Counted from the stretch's first letter, positions 1-9,690 are shown. The stretch is DNA of 47,756 nt from Bacteroidia bacterium (GCA_026391655.1 JAPLDR010000026.1:346-48101); one strand, 5' to 3'. Numbers and translations are program-made. The notes: a model not told the origin generated them from the sequence alone.

Positions 1-359
1 AGCGGAACAGGTACAATTGCATCAATGTCCAGATATAGAGGCATCTGAATCAGATCATACCCGAATAGAATTCCCATTTTGCGGCCAACCTCGCGATTTC
101 CCTTATATTTAAGCTGATGTAAAATATGCTGTAAACGCCCACCTTTATCGAAACAACAAAATGATGTGGCCATCGTAATATTCACCCTCCCGATAAATAC
201 CTGATATACTGGATTATTGTCATGTAAATGATAATTTGTTCGTGGAAGATCAGCGAGACAATTCAAACACAGAGTCTCTTCCCCTTTCACAAGTGGGGTA
301 TTGCACCCTGCACACAACCGGGGATAGAAAAGAGAAATAAGATCGTCGAATAGTGTCAT
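1..359 (-). CDS. comF: ComF family protein (phosphoribosyltransferase-like), cut by window edge
   Basis: Reading the minus strand from the ATG at 357-359 gives about 119 residues starting MTLFDDLISLFYPRLCAGC and running off the left edge. Two Cys pairs, CAGC and CLNC, form the N-terminal zinc-finger-like part typical of ComF/amidophosphoribosyltransferase-like proteins. The later HQLKYKGNREVGRKMG segment and the VPVPL ending are characteristic of the family. ComF proteins act in natural transformation in some bacteria, but many Bacteroidota carry one with unproven function. The PRPP-binding C-terminal part lies outside the window. It is divergent from rnr, with about 120 bp between the starts. 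Confidence 0.8.
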   Translation of the reverse strand, partial: MTLFDDLISLFYPRLCAGCNTPLVKGEETLCLNCLADLPRTNYHLHDNNPVYQVFIGRVNITMATSFCCFDKGGRLQHILHQLKYKGNREVGRKMGILFGYDLIQMPLYLDIDAIVPVP

Positions 360-480
360 TTATCCGGATTCTATTAACTGCTATGCAATTACAAATTTAA
401 ACAAAGGATTTCAGAAATGCTTAAAATCAAACTTGATTATCAAAAATATCATCTACCTTTAGTAACAAAATCAAAAGGCT

Positions 481-2676
481 ATGGCTAAAGATAAAAAAAA
501 CAAAAAGGCACTCAGTTTTAATAAATCGGGGTTGAAGAAAGCAATCCTGTCAGTCTATTACGAAAATAGCAATCAATCATTTAATTACAAACAAATAGGA
601 GCAGCTGTCGGCGCAAAAGATGTTGGTGAATTGCAGCTTGTAAATGTTGTTTTGCAGGAGCTACGCGACGCCGATACCCTAGTGGAAACAGAACGTGGAA
701 AGTACCGACTTAAATCGCAGGGAGGAACAGCATCCGGGATTATGGAAGTTAATTCGAAAGGATATGGTCAGGTGAGAAGCGAAGAGCTTGATGAGCCGGT
801 CTTTGTTTCGACAGCTAATATGAATCATGCCCTTGATGGTGACAGAGTAAGGGTTCGTTTGTATGCACGCCGGAAAAGAAGTAATCCTGAGGCTGAAGTG
901 ATCGAAGTAATTGAGCGGGCAAAAACAACATTTGTTGGAACTGTCGAGATTTCCCAATTCAGCGCTTTTCTGGTTCCCAATAAAAAAACGCCGTTCGATC
1001 TTTTTATCCCTAAAGACAAACTCTTAGGGGCTAAACATGGTCAGAAGGCCGTTGCCCGTATTATGGACTGGCCCGAGCGGGCAAGGAATCCATTTGCAGA
1101 AATCATTGATGTTCTGGGAGATGCCGGAAACAATAATACCGAGATGCATGCCATTCTTGCTGAATTCGATCTCCCTTACAGATATCCTGAGGCAGTGAAC
1201 CAGGCAGCCGAAAAAATCCCCACGGAGATTTCTGAGGAGGAGATTAAAAACAGGCGTGATTTTCGCGGTGTACCTACTTTTACGATCGATCCGGGCGATG
1301 CCAAAGATTTCGACGATGCCCTTTCGATTCAAATTCTGGATAGTGGATTCTGGGAAGTCGGTGTTCATATTGCCGACGTTACTTACTATGTGAAACCCGA
1401 ATCGTTGCTCGAAGACGAGGCTTATAATAGAGCCACCTCAGTTTACCTTGTCGATCGGGTAGTCCCGATGTTACCTGAGAAACTATCGAACGGAGTTTGT
1501 TCATTGCGGCCCAACGAAGATAAACTCTGTTTTTCTGCCGTATTTCAATTGGATAATAACAGTACGGTTCTTCACGAATGGTTTGGACGGACAATTATCC
1601 ATTCCGATCGCCGGTTTGCCTACGAAGAGGCACAACTGGTTATCGAAACAGGTGATGGAGATTTGAAGGATGAGATACTGACACTTGACCGTCTGGCTAA
1701 AAAACTTCGGGAAATCCGATTTGAAAATGGATCAATTGACTTTGACCGCGTTGAAGTGAAGTTTGAAATTGATAAAGATGGCAAACCACTGAGTGTGTTT
1801 TTCAAAGAGTCGAAAGGCTCCAACAAATTAATAGAAGAGTTTATGCTGCTTGCTAACAAAAGGGTTGCTGAATTTGTTGGCAAACCCGGAGCAAGGAAGA
1901 AGGAACGTACCTTCGTTTATCGGATCCACGACAAACCTGATCCCGAGAAACTTGACTCATTTAATCACTTTATCAAGCGGTTTGGTTATGGAATTCAGAC
2001 CAATAATCCCCAGACAGTCACAGCCTCGATGAATAAACTAATCGAAAATCTGGCGGGTAAAAAAGAGCAGAATGTGATCGAAACTTTGGCGATCCGGACA
2101 ATGGCAAAAGCCGAATATTCGACCCGGAATATTGGTCATTACGGTTTAGGTTTCGAATATTATACGCATTTTACGTCTCCGATACGGCGTTATCCAGATA
2201 TGATGGTTCATCGGTTGTTGGCACGTTATCTCGAAGATGGACGTTCGGTTCAAGCCGATCAGTACGAAGAGATGTGCAAACATTCATCAGCCATGGAGAG
2301 TAAAGCAGCCAATGCAGAACGTGCATCCATAAAATACAAACAGGTTGAGTTTATGGCCGATAAGATTGGTCAGCAGTTCAAAGGGGTGATCTCTGGGGTA
2401 AAAGAATGGGGTATTTATGTTGAACTTGATGAAAATAAGTGTGAAGGGATGATTCCATTATTTGAACTTACCGATGATTTTTACGAATTCGATGAAAAGA
2501 ACTATTGCATTATTGGGCGGCGCACCCACAAAAAATATCAGCTGGGCGATGTTATCGAAATTGAAATCGCACGAGCGAATCTCGACAAGAAACAGCTTGA
2601 TTTTCGGATTGTTGGAGAAGAACTACAACCTCAAAAGATAAAAACCCCGATTAGGGAAAGAAGAAGGTATTCGTGA
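481..2676 (+). CDS. rnr: Ribonuclease R (3'-5' exoribonuclease)
   Basis: 731 residues, the usual size for RNase R. After a Lys-rich start there is a winged-helix-like domain (about residues 10-78), then cold-shock/OB domains, then the RNB catalytic domain. The RNB active-site string FTIDPGDAKDFDDA lies near residue 268 and supplies the metal-binding Asp cluster. YTHFTSPIRRYPDMMVHR is the conserved RNB end motif. A C-terminal S1 domain follows (KGVISGVKEWGIYVEL), then a short basic tail. The enzyme degrades structured RNA processively, working in mRNA turnover and rRNA/tRNA quality control in the cytoplasm. A strong hairpin terminator follows, so it is probably monocistronic. Confidence 0.97.
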   Translation: MAKDKKNKKALSFNKSGLKKAILSVYYENSNQSFNYKQIGAAVGAKDVGELQLVNVVLQELRDADTLVETERGKYRLKSQGGTASGIMEVNSKGYGQVRSEELDEPVFVSTANMNHALDGDRVRVRLYARRKRSNPEAEVIEVIERAKTTFVGTVEISQFSAFLVPNKKTPFDLFIPKDKLLGAKHGQKAVARIMDWPERARNPFAEIIDVLGDAGNNNTEMHAILAEFDLPYRYPEAVNQAAEKIPTEISEEEIKNRRDFRGVPTFTIDPGDAKDFDDALSIQILDSGFWEVGVHIADVTYYVKPESLLEDEAYNRATSVYLVDRVVPMLPEKLSNGVCSLRPNEDKLCFSAVFQLDNNSTVLHEWFGRTIIHSDRRFAYEEAQLVIETGDGDLKDEILTLDRLAKKLREIRFENGSIDFDRVEVKFEIDKDGKPLSVFFKESKGSNKLIEEFMLLANKRVAEFVGKPGARKKERTFVYRIHDKPDPEKLDSFNHFIKRFGYGIQTNNPQTVTASMNKLIENLAGKKEQNVIETLAIRTMAKAEYSTRNIGHYGLGFEYYTHFTSPIRRYPDMMVHRLLARYLEDGRSVQADQYEEMCKHSSAMESKAANAERASIKYKQVEFMADKIGQQFKGVISGVKEWGIYVELDENKCEGMIPLFELTDDFYEFDEKNYCIIGRRTHKKYQLGDVIEIEIARANLDKKQLDFRIVGEELQPQKIKTPIRERRRYS

Positions 2677-2716
2677 TTTATAGAAAAACAATCTCTGCCT
2701 CCTGTGAAAACCCAAT

Positions 2717-2748
2717 AAAAGCCTGACGGAATTAGATGTCAGGCTTTT
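2717..2748 (+). terminator. Rho-independent terminator after rnr
   Basis: A perfect 11-bp stem, AAAAGCCTGAC (2717-2727) with GTCAGGCTTTT (2738-2748), around a 10-nt loop. The arms end in A and T runs, so it could work in both directions. It lies 41 bp after the rnr stop. Confidence 0.85.
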
Positions 2749-2780
2749 ATAATGTTCCGGTAATTAAGAAGGAATTAAAG

Positions 2781-2812
2781 TTTGTTGATCTCTCTTAATT
2801 TATATTCTTTTG
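2781..2812 (+). promoter_or_regulatory. Possible Bacteroidota-type promoter for the 2875-5317 operon
   Basis: TTTG at 2781-2784 and TTCTTTTG at 2805-2812 are 20 bp apart, close to the -33 TTG / -7 TAnnTTTG pattern with one mismatch (T for A). If real, transcription starts near 2820. That supports the ATG at 2875 over the earlier possible start at 2782, which lies inside the promoter. Confidence 0.3.
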
Positions 2813-2874
2813 CGGTAATTTATCGGAATAATAATCGAAGTCCCGAAAGTTCAGGTAATTTCAAACTAACGACG

Positions 2875-3366
2875 ATGGATTTTTCACCTTTTGTATTGAT
2901 GTTGTTGAAATGGAGTCTGATAATCACTGCTTTGGTGGTTGGATTATTTGTTTTTAACCGTACACGCACTTTTGCAAAAGGGAAATCAGGTAAAAAGTTG
3001 TCGTTTAGTAATAGAAGAGTGCCTTTCGCTGCTGAAATCAACCTTGTCAAAAGTCGGCAGTTTAATCAGTCAAATGTTGAAATGACAGTTACAAATACAG
3101 GAACAAAAGAGATTGATCTTTATGCACCGGTTATTATCTTTAAGCGATGGTTCACTGAACGAAAATTCCGCGTACTCAAAGTTGAGCATTCGGAGATTTA
3201 TCCTATTCTTATTGAGCCCGGTAGAACATCTGCATTAGATATTTCGTTAGATCAGTTCTATGAGTCTGTTCCGGAGTTGCAATTGGCCTGTCGAATGAGA
3301 ATAGAGATGAAAGACCGTAGCGGCAAAATATTCAAAAGTCAGACAATCAGGCTAAAATGGTTTTAA
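2875..3366 (+). CDS. Small single-pass membrane protein with a beta-rich domain, unknown function
   Basis: With the ATG at 2875 the protein has 163 residues. It starts MDFSPFVLMLLKWSLIITALVVG, one clear transmembrane segment, followed by a basic stretch (NRTRTFAKGKSGKK) that should stay in the cytoplasm. The remaining 120 residues alternate hydrophobic and polar positions (VEMTVTNTGTKEIDLYAPVI), suggesting an Ig-like beta-sandwich. I do not recognise the family. Its stop is 4 bp before the pullulanase start, so the two are almost certainly cotranscribed. The open frame extends upstream to 2782, but those 31 residues look non-coding and overlap the likely promoter. Confidence 0.65.
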   Translation: MDFSPFVLMLLKWSLIITALVVGLFVFNRTRTFAKGKSGKKLSFSNRRVPFAAEINLVKSRQFNQSNVEMTVTNTGTKEIDLYAPVIIFKRWFTERKFRVLKVEHSEIYPILIEPGRTSALDISLDQFYESVPELQLACRMRIEMKDRSGKIFKSQTIRLKWF

Positions 3367-3370
3367 TTTA

Positions 3371-5317
3371 ATGAGAGACTGGAAATTTAAGGATAGCGAT
3401 TTTAGTGACTTCCCTGTATACAAGGGTGGTGATCTGGGAATAAACTGGTCACCCGAAAGAACATTTATAAAAATATGGGCACCTACAGCGAAGAGGATCT
3501 TTTTCCGTTTGTACAACCTGGGGCAGGGGGGTGAGGCAATTAAAGAATTCCAGCTATTACCGGATGAATACGGTACCTGGATTTATGAGGTCAAAGAGAA
3601 ACTCGAAGGCCTGTTTTACACCCTTCAGGTTCGCGATGGAGATGGCTGGCTTAAGGAGGGACCCGATATTTATGCAAAAGCAACTGGTGTAAATGGTATT
3701 CGCGGGATGATTATCGATCCTCAAAAGAGTAATCCTCCGCGTTGGGAGGATGATACTCACCATACACTGGCAAGTCCGACGGATATGGTGATCTATGAAG
3801 TTCATATCCGCGACTTCTCGATGTCTCCATCTTCCGGAATTAAGAATAAAGGTAAATATTTGGGATTTACCGAAGCGGGAACCAAACTTTCTACCGGAGA
3901 GACGACAGGTATTGATCATTTGAAAGAACTTGGAGTTACCCACGTACATCTGCTTCCCGTTGCCGATTTTTACACTGTAGATGAATTAAATACAACAGCT
4001 CAGTACAATTGGGGTTATGATCCGTTAAATTATAACACTCCTGAAGGTTGGTATTCAACAGACCCTACTGATTGCACAATCAGGATCAGAGAGTTGAAAA
4101 TGCTCGTTATGTCATTGCATAATATTGGAATGGGTGTAATCATTGATGTTGTTTATAACCATACGGGGTTGATTTTCGAATCCTATTTCAATCAGACAAT
4201 CCCAGGATATTTTTACCGGTTCAATAAGGATGGCAGATTTTCTGATGCCAGTGGATGCGGAACAGAATTGGCCACTGAGCGGGAGATGGTCAGAAAATAC
4301 ATCATTGAATCGGTGGCATATTGGGCTGAGGAATACCACATCGACGGTTTTCGTTTCGATCTGATGGGTTTGATGGATATTGAAACGATGAATCAAATCA
4401 GGATAAGACTTGATATTATTGACCCTAAAATATTCATGTATGGCGAAGGATGGGGAGCTGGTGAAAGCCCTTTCCCTGAAAAATTGCGTGCGGTTAAATC
4501 AAACACAAACCAGCTTGACAGAATTGCTGCGTTTTGTGATGATATGCGCAATGGACTGAAAGGATCTCCTTTCGAAAAAAATAATGCCGGTTTTATTAGC
4601 GGTGTCACCTTGCGCGAAGAGCAACTTAAATTTGCTATTATCGGAGCCATTCAACACGATCAGATTATTTACGACTATGTGAGTACATCGAAACATGCGT
4701 GGGCCAATAGTCCTGCCCAATGCGTGAATTATGTCTCGTGTCACGATAATTATACCCTTTTCGATAAACTTCAGTTTTCTTGCCCTGAAGCTTCACCCGA
4801 AATAATCGAACGGATGGCCCGCCTTGCTTTTGGGGTGATTTTCACCTCGCAAGGTGTCCCTTTTATTCTTGCCGGAGATGAAATGCTTCGTTCAAAAGGC
4901 GGACATCCCGATTCATACCGATCGCCCGACTATATTAATCAAATCGACTGGACCCGAAAAGTACGCTATACAGGATTAGTGATTTTTATCAGAAACTGTA
5001 TTCAATTAAGGCGCCAGCACCCGGCTTTCAGGATCTCCGATGGTGATATGGTTCGCACGAAACTGCGATTTTTTGGAAAGTATATTCCCGGGGTCATCGC
5101 CTACGAACTTTGCGATCATGCGAATGGTGATCGTTGGCGTCGTATTCTGGTGCTTCTCAATGGTAATAATTATTCGGTAGAGTACGAAATTCCCATTGAA
5201 AACTGGTTAATTGTTGCTCAAAACAGAGAAGTAATGCCGAATGGTGCCGGATATACGAAAACCAGTCTCGTGCGCTTACATCCAATTTCGATGATGATCC
5301 TTGCAGCGGAAGATTAG
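3371..5317 (+). CDS. pulA: Type I pullulanase (GH13 alpha-1,6 debranching enzyme)
   Basis: 648 residues with an N-terminal CBM48-like beta domain (about 25-110) and a GH13 barrel. The type I pullulanase signature YNWGYDP is at 212-218. The four GH13 regions are visible: DVVYNHT (259-265), GFRFDLMG (326-333, nucleophile Asp330), GEGW (358-361, acid/base Glu359) and CHDN (457-460). It hydrolyses alpha-1,6 branches of pullulan, limit dextrins or glycogen. There is no signal peptide, so the protein is probably cytoplasmic and works in glycogen turnover or processing of imported maltodextrins. It is cotranscribed with the small membrane protein just upstream. The stop codon is TAG, so TAG is a genuine stop in this genome. 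Confidence 0.95.
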   Translation: MRDWKFKDSDFSDFPVYKGGDLGINWSPERTFIKIWAPTAKRIFFRLYNLGQGGEAIKEFQLLPDEYGTWIYEVKEKLEGLFYTLQVRDGDGWLKEGPDIYAKATGVNGIRGMIIDPQKSNPPRWEDDTHHTLASPTDMVIYEVHIRDFSMSPSSGIKNKGKYLGFTEAGTKLSTGETTGIDHLKELGVTHVHLLPVADFYTVDELNTTAQYNWGYDPLNYNTPEGWYSTDPTDCTIRIRELKMLVMSLHNIGMGVIIDVVYNHTGLIFESYFNQTIPGYFYRFNKDGRFSDASGCGTELATEREMVRKYIIESVAYWAEEYHIDGFRFDLMGLMDIETMNQIRIRLDIIDPKIFMYGEGWGAGESPFPEKLRAVKSNTNQLDRIAAFCDDMRNGLKGSPFEKNNAGFISGVTLREEQLKFAIIGAIQHDQIIYDYVSTSKHAWANSPAQCVNYVSCHDNYTLFDKLQFSCPEASPEIIERMARLAFGVIFTSQGVPFILAGDEMLRSKGGHPDSYRSPDYINQIDWTRKVRYTGLVIFIRNCIQLRRQHPAFRISDGDMVRTKLRFFGKYIPGVIAYELCDHANGDRWRRILVLLNGNNYSVEYEIPIENWLIVAQNREVMPNGAGYTKTSLVRLHPISMMILAAED

Positions 5318-5434
5318 AAAATAGCCTATTCAATTACGTTTTTAAGGCAAGGTTGCCTGTAAAGTGATATGACATTGCGGTATAAAGGCAAACTCCCCTT
5401 AAAGCTGATTACTAATGATCCATTCGCAATTAAT

Positions 5435-6652
5435 TTAGAATGCAGCCATCAGCAGATTAATATCGGTAACAGGAATGTTAAGGACTTCGCCAATATCCTG
5501 ATTGGTTAAAACTCCGTTAAAAACATATATTCCTTCGCAAAATCCACGGTTAGTTTTCACATATTGATTAATTCCCCCCGACTGCCCTATTTCGAGCAAC
5601 ATTGGTGTTAGAATATTACTTACAGCAATTGATGTTGTGCGGGCTACGCGGGATGTAATATTAGGTACGCAATAATGGATGACTCCATGTTCAATATAAG
5701 TTGGTTTTTTAAGGTTCGTAATCCTTGAAGTTTCTATACATCCTCCCTGGATGATATTCAAGTCGATAATGATCGAATTTTCTTTCATTCCTTCAACCAT
5801 ATCTTCCGGTACAATCATTTTAGGCACTTCATTCATCGAAAGTGCACCGATGACAACTTCAGCCGATTTCATTGCCTTTCGGAGGGCTTTAGGATGAAAA
5901 ACAGAAGTAAAAACCCGCTGTCCCAATCGGAATTGAAAATCCATTAATTTCGGAATTGAATCGTCAAATACCTTTACTGTAGCACCAAGTGCCAAAGCCG
6001 TGCGTGCGGCATGTTCAGCAGCTGTTCCTGAGCCAAGGATAACCACTTCTGTGGGTGAGATTCCAGTTACTGAACCCATAATAACCCCTTTGCCGTTACG
6101 GGCGGTACTTAGGTATTCGCTGGCAACAATCATTGCAGAGTTTCCCATGATCTCGCTAAAAATCCTTTCAACAGGGAAAATACCGTTTTCGTCTTTCATA
6201 TATTCAAAACCCACTGCAGTCACTTTTTTCCGCATCAAACGTCGGACCGATTCCTGAGTCTGAAAGGTTAAGTAAAGTGGCGAAAGAAGCAGCTGATTTC
6301 CTTTCATTAATTCGCTATCCTCATGGGTGAAAGGTGCCATTTTTAAGATGATATCACATTGAAAAATTTCGGCAGCTGATTTACATATCACAGCCCCTTA
6401 ATCTGAAAAGGCTTTGTCTGAATAGTTTGCCTCCTTACCTGCACCCGATTCCACAAATACATCGTGTCCGTTATTGACAAGTAATTCAATCGATTGGGGA
6501 GTCAATGGAACACTGTATTCTATAGATAAAGAATTGTCAGGAATGCCGATGCTAAGCTTAATGTTTCGTGGGCATCTCTTGTAAAGTTCTTCGCGCGGAA
6601 GAAGCTGGTCATTGGCCAGAGTCGATAATTTACCACCTTTCCTTTGATTCAT
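5435..6652 (-). pseudogene. ald: Alanine dehydrogenase-like gene interrupted by one in-frame TAA
   Basis: Two minus-strand pieces lie in the same frame: residues 1-84 from the ATG at 6652, then TAA at 6398-6400 (codon 85), then 320 more codons to 5435. Joined, they make about 405 residues, the full length of Ald/PNT-family proteins of Bacteroidota. Motifs span the break: SIEYSVPLTPQSIELLVNNGH and ESGAGKEANYSD before it, CDIILKMAP and the Rossmann loop VVILGSGTAAEHAAR after it. The family interconverts alanine and pyruvate with NAD. The break looks like a single base change, for example CAA to TAA. Alternatives are sequencing error, readthrough, or restart at the GTG at 6391, which would lose the N-terminal substrate-binding part. 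tsaE ends 28 bp upstream. Confidence 0.85.
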
Positions 6653-6680
6653 AATCTGAAAATTTTTTAAACAATTGCCA

Positions 6681-7097
6681 TTATAGAGACTCAATTATCC
6701 TTCTGCCATTTTCAATCTCTTTAATATTCACCTTAACCGCAATCGAAGGCAAAAGAGATTCAACCAATTCGGGCCATTCGATAAAACAATATTCACCGCT
6801 GTAAAAGTAATCTTCGTATCCAAAATCATAAGCCTCACTAAGATCTTTGATGCGGTAAAAATCGAAATGAAAAATGGTGCTATTATTTTCTGTTTTATAC
6901 TCATTTATAAGGGCAAATGTGGGTGAAGTAACATAGTCCAATACCTGCATCTCTTCGCAAAGTGCCTTAATGAAAGTCGTTTTGCCTGCACCCATTGCGC
7001 CATAAAACGCGAATATCCGGTCTGCCGGATGTGCCTGGATAAATCTTGCTGCAATGTGATTGATCTCTGAAATTGATTTTATTTCTGCGCTGAACAT
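6681..7097 (-). CDS. tsaE: tRNA t6A biosynthesis ATPase TsaE
   Basis: 138 residues, typical for TsaE. The Walker A loop GAMGAGKTT lies at residues 33-41. TSPTFALINEY and the HFDFYRI segment are family hallmarks, and CFIEWPE matches the conserved IEWP motif. TsaE is the ATPase that works with TsaB and TsaD to make threonylcarbamoyladenosine at position 37 of ANN-decoding tRNAs; TsaB and TsaD are not in this window. The downstream alanine dehydrogenase-like gene is only 28 bp away on the same strand, so they probably share a transcript. It is divergent from gcvH. Confidence 0.93.
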   Translation of the reverse strand: MFSAEIKSISEINHIAARFIQAHPADRIFAFYGAMGAGKTTFIKALCEEMQVLDYVTSPTFALINEYKTENNSTIFHFDFYRIKDLSEAYDFGYEDYFYSGEYCFIEWPELVESLLPSIAVKVNIKEIENGRRIIESL

Positions 7098-7223
7098 CTA
7101 TGCTGCTGTTTTTCACCCCAAGTTTAATGAAATTCCGGCTTTAATAAAAGCAATCGCCGAAATTTTCGATTTATTCTTAACCTTATAAATGATAATTTGA
7201 TATCAATAGTGCAAAAAATCAGG

Positions 7224-7253
7224 TTTGTGGCGTAATTATTTATCGTATTTTTG
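7224..7253 (+). promoter_or_regulatory. Bacteroidota promoter for gcvH
   Basis: TTTG at 7224-7227 and TATTTTTG at 7246-7253, an exact TAnnTTTG match, are 18 bp apart. Transcription would start near 7260, giving a leader of about 28 nt before the ATG at 7288. It rules out the longer frame beginning at 7225. Confidence 0.6.
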
Positions 7254-7287
7254 GGGAATAAAATCAGACACATTAAATGCTTTATCA

Positions 7288-7668
7288 ATGAATATTCCAT
7301 CAAATTTGAAGTACACGAAAGACCATGAATGGATTCGTGTTGAAGGTGAATTCGCTTTTGTCGGTGTTACAGATTTTGCTCAGGGCGAGTTGGGCGACAT
7401 TGTATATCTCGAAATTGAAACTGTGGGCGAGACACTGGCAAAAGAAGAGGTTTTTGGTACTATCGAAGCTGTAAAAACTGTTTCAGACCTGTTCATGCCT
7501 GTTTCGGGCGAAATTCTCGAAATGAATGACGCTCTAAATGATGCTGCCGAACTTGTTAATACAGATCCTTACGAAAAAGGGTGGCTGATCAGGATTAAAA
7601 TGTCCGATGCTGTTGAATTGGATGAATTATTATCCGCTGATCAATACAAAGAAATGATTGCTGAGTAA
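7288..7668 (+). CDS. gcvH: Glycine cleavage system H protein
   Basis: 126 residues from the ATG at 7288, the normal GcvH length. It opens with the typical [15 protein letters not shown] and [18 protein letters not shown]. The lipoyl attachment motif EAVKTVSDL places the modified lysine at residue 63. GcvH carries the aminomethyl intermediate between the P, T and L proteins of glycine decarboxylation, on a lipoyl arm, in the cytoplasm. No gcvP or gcvT lies nearby, which is common in Bacteroidota. The start is chosen from homology and the upstream promoter. Confidence 0.96.
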   Translation: MNIPSNLKYTKDHEWIRVEGEFAFVGVTDFAQGELGDIVYLEIETVGETLAKEEVFGTIEAVKTVSDLFMPVSGEILEMNDALNDAAELVNTDPYEKGWLIRIKMSDAVELDELLSADQYKEMIAE

Positions 7669-8148
7669 ACAACCGTTTCTTGTTTTCTAAATTCACTATC
7701 CCCAACAGACAATCTTTTCCGGATTTTGTGCAAAAAATCAGGAATGCGCCGAAACAATTCGACACAATTAGGGTTTGTTGGGATTTTGTCAGGGACAAAT
7801 CTTGTTTGAATTTTTATAAATTAAAATAATCTGATCATTAAATTAAAATATTTTGGGTTATAGATTGCTTTTTTGATATTAATTCAGTAATTTGCATAGT
7901 ATTAAATCATAGATCATTCGATGAGTTTTTGATACGGTATATCTCAGGGTAAAGTACAAAAAACAAGGCGAAAAAACATTGGAGACCACTTTGGCTCCTT
8001 GTTTTTCCGCCTTTTTTTGTCTTCGGAATTTTCGGGAATTAATTCTTAAAAACATGAGCCATTCAGGTTTCGCTGATCCTTAATTCAATTGTCGATGCAG
8101 CTTCATATAACCAGAACCGGTTATTTGGCGCACTGGCACTTTTCCCAC
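7669..8148 (+). other. 480-bp gap with no convincing gene
   Basis: This stretch between gcvH and the secreted-protein island is AT-rich. The only strong signal is the hairpin at 7965-8013, which is about 300 bp after the gcvH stop and so is not obviously its terminator. A short non-coding transcript ending at that hairpin is possible. No open frame here looks like protein. Confidence 0.5.
7965..8017 (+). terminator. Long terminator-like hairpin with T run
   Basis: The arms 7965-7984 (AAGGCGAAAAAACATTGGAG) and 7995-8013 (CTCCTTGTTTTTCCGCCTT) pair over about 19 positions with one mismatch and a one-base bulge, around a 10-nt loop. The right arm runs into a T tract to 8017. It could end a small RNA or a long gcvH transcript. 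Confidence 0.6.
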
Positions 8149-9690
8149 ATGGCCCGACAGATATTATTTACCTGTCTGACAGTCCTTTTATTTATTACTG
8201 TCAGAAGCCAAACCACATTAGTAGAATGGAATTTCGAGGATCAGGATTCGATTGCTGATTCCGGGTTAGCGATTAATGTTGAAAAGAAAATCACGACTAA
8301 TACAAATGGAGCAATAAGTTATCCATCCGGGAGCTCCGATTATTCCATTAGTTGCAAACAATGGGATAATGGAATTAGTCTGAAATACTGGCAAATCAAC
8401 CTGTCATCGATTGGGTATAAAAATCTGAGCTTATCTTCAAAACAACGATCATCTACCCTGGGTCCACGTGATTTCAAATTACAATATAGCCTTGATTCAA
8501 TAGTTTGGTTTGATGCAGGTAAAACTATTCTTGTAAAAGATAATTTCACTTCCGGCAAAGTGAGCAGTTTCTCCCTTCCTTCTGGTTGCGACAATCAATC
8601 AATTGTTTATATCCTTTGGATCGAGAATAGTAATGTGAGTGTTGATGGTTCTGTTATTGATGGCAGGGGCACAAGCCGGATTGATGATATTTTTGTTAAA
8701 GGTTGTTTGATGCCGGTATTGACTTCGTCATTGAGTCATTCAATATGTAGCGGTTCAGCGGTTAATTATATTCCAGCTGGTTCCGGAACTGTTTTTGATT
8801 GGAGCCGGACCATGGTAACTGGCATTTTGGAAGCCGAAACTTCCGGCTCAGGAACAATTAGTGAAGTTCTTACAAACACGACCTTTCTTCCAATTGAGGT
8901 TAATTACTCATATAATTTAAATTTTGACGGTTGTACAAATAGCCAGATCGTTGATGTTACAGTTAATCCTACGCCTGATCTGGAAGTTTCACCTTCTTCG
9001 CAGGTTTCCTGTCCTAATACAAGTATTTTATCTGTCAGTTTTTCGAATCCAAATGAGTTGGCAGGAACCAATTTTTTCTGGGAATGGACAGGAGTCAACA
9101 GTGAAAAACTGACTGTTATTCCATCCAATGGTACAACATCACCCATAAATGCCTCAATAAGCAATTCTGCACCAGAAACTTTGCTTGAAACGTCGATTAG
9201 GATCACTGCTTCGTCAGCCCAGGGATGTTCCGTTAATCAGCTTGTTGCAATTTCGGTAGGAGACAACCTTCCACCGACTTTCATCGATTATTCGGATACC
9301 CTGACTTTTTGTGTGGCAGATATCAGTGTGGCGAGCTCTAATGGAGCAGATGATATCTCGGAGCCTCGTCCTGATTATTACATGTTAACTCATGATGATC
9401 ACTCGCTTGATCTCGATCCTGCAATCTTCACAGATAATTGTACTCAAAAAGATGAGCTTGTACTTCATTGGCAGATTGATTTGTACCAAAATTCAATCCC
9501 AATTATAGGATCAGGTCAACCTTCTTCAACGGTCTTGGCAATCGTATTTCCAGGTAGTGCTGAAAATGTTGTAAATCACAGAATAACTTATTGGCTTGAA
9601 GATAAATGCGGAAATATCACGCCCGCTGGTCAACGCGCAATTGTTACCATTTGCGTCCATCCAAGGCCTCATATCGGGCAGAATTTTTAA
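8149..9690 (+). CDS. Secreted Ig-like-repeat protein, T9SS-associated island, unknown function
   Basis: From the ATG at 8149 the protein has 513 residues and starts MARQILFTCLTVLLFITVRSQ, a good signal peptide. Earlier starts (TTG 8089, ATG 8095) would put 18-20 polar residues before it. The first 180 residues (VEWNFEDQDSIADSG, FKLQYSLDSIVWFDAG) resemble the beta-sandwich region common in Bacteroidota exoproteins. The rest looks like Ig-like repeats with paired Cys (CSGSAVNY, GCTNSQIVDVTVNPTP, GCSVNQLVAISVGDN). No C-terminal sorting domain is seen: it ends in HPRPHIGQNF. Adhesin-type proteins in such clusters often have one, so either it is lost or the protein works with its neighbours. Confidence 0.7.
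   Translation: MARQILFTCLTVLLFITVRSQTTLVEWNFEDQDSIADSGLAINVEKKITTNTNGAISYPSGSSDYSISCKQWDNGISLKYWQINLSSIGYKNLSLSSKQRSSTLGPRDFKLQYSLDSIVWFDAGKTILVKDNFTSGKVSSFSLPSGCDNQSIVYILWIENSNVSVDGSVIDGRGTSRIDDIFVKGCLMPVLTSSLSHSICSGSAVNYIPAGSGTVFDWSRTMVTGILEAETSGSGTISEVLTNTTFLPIEVNYSYNLNFDGCTNSQIVDVTVNPTPDLEVSPSSQVSCPNTSILSVSFSNPNELAGTNFFWEWTGVNSEKLTVIPSNGTTSPINASISNSAPETLLETSIRITASSAQGCSVNQLVAISVGDNLPPTFIDYSDTLTFCVADISVASSNGADDISEPRPDYYMLTHDDHSLDLDPAIFTDNCTQKDELVLHWQIDLYQNSIPIIGSGQPSSTVLAIVFPGSAENVVNHRITYWLEDKCGNITPAGQRAIVTICVHPRPHIGQNF

Noticed and set aside
2782-2874. N-terminal extension of the small membrane protein
   Set aside because: It overlaps the likely promoter and the 31 residues have no protein-like character.
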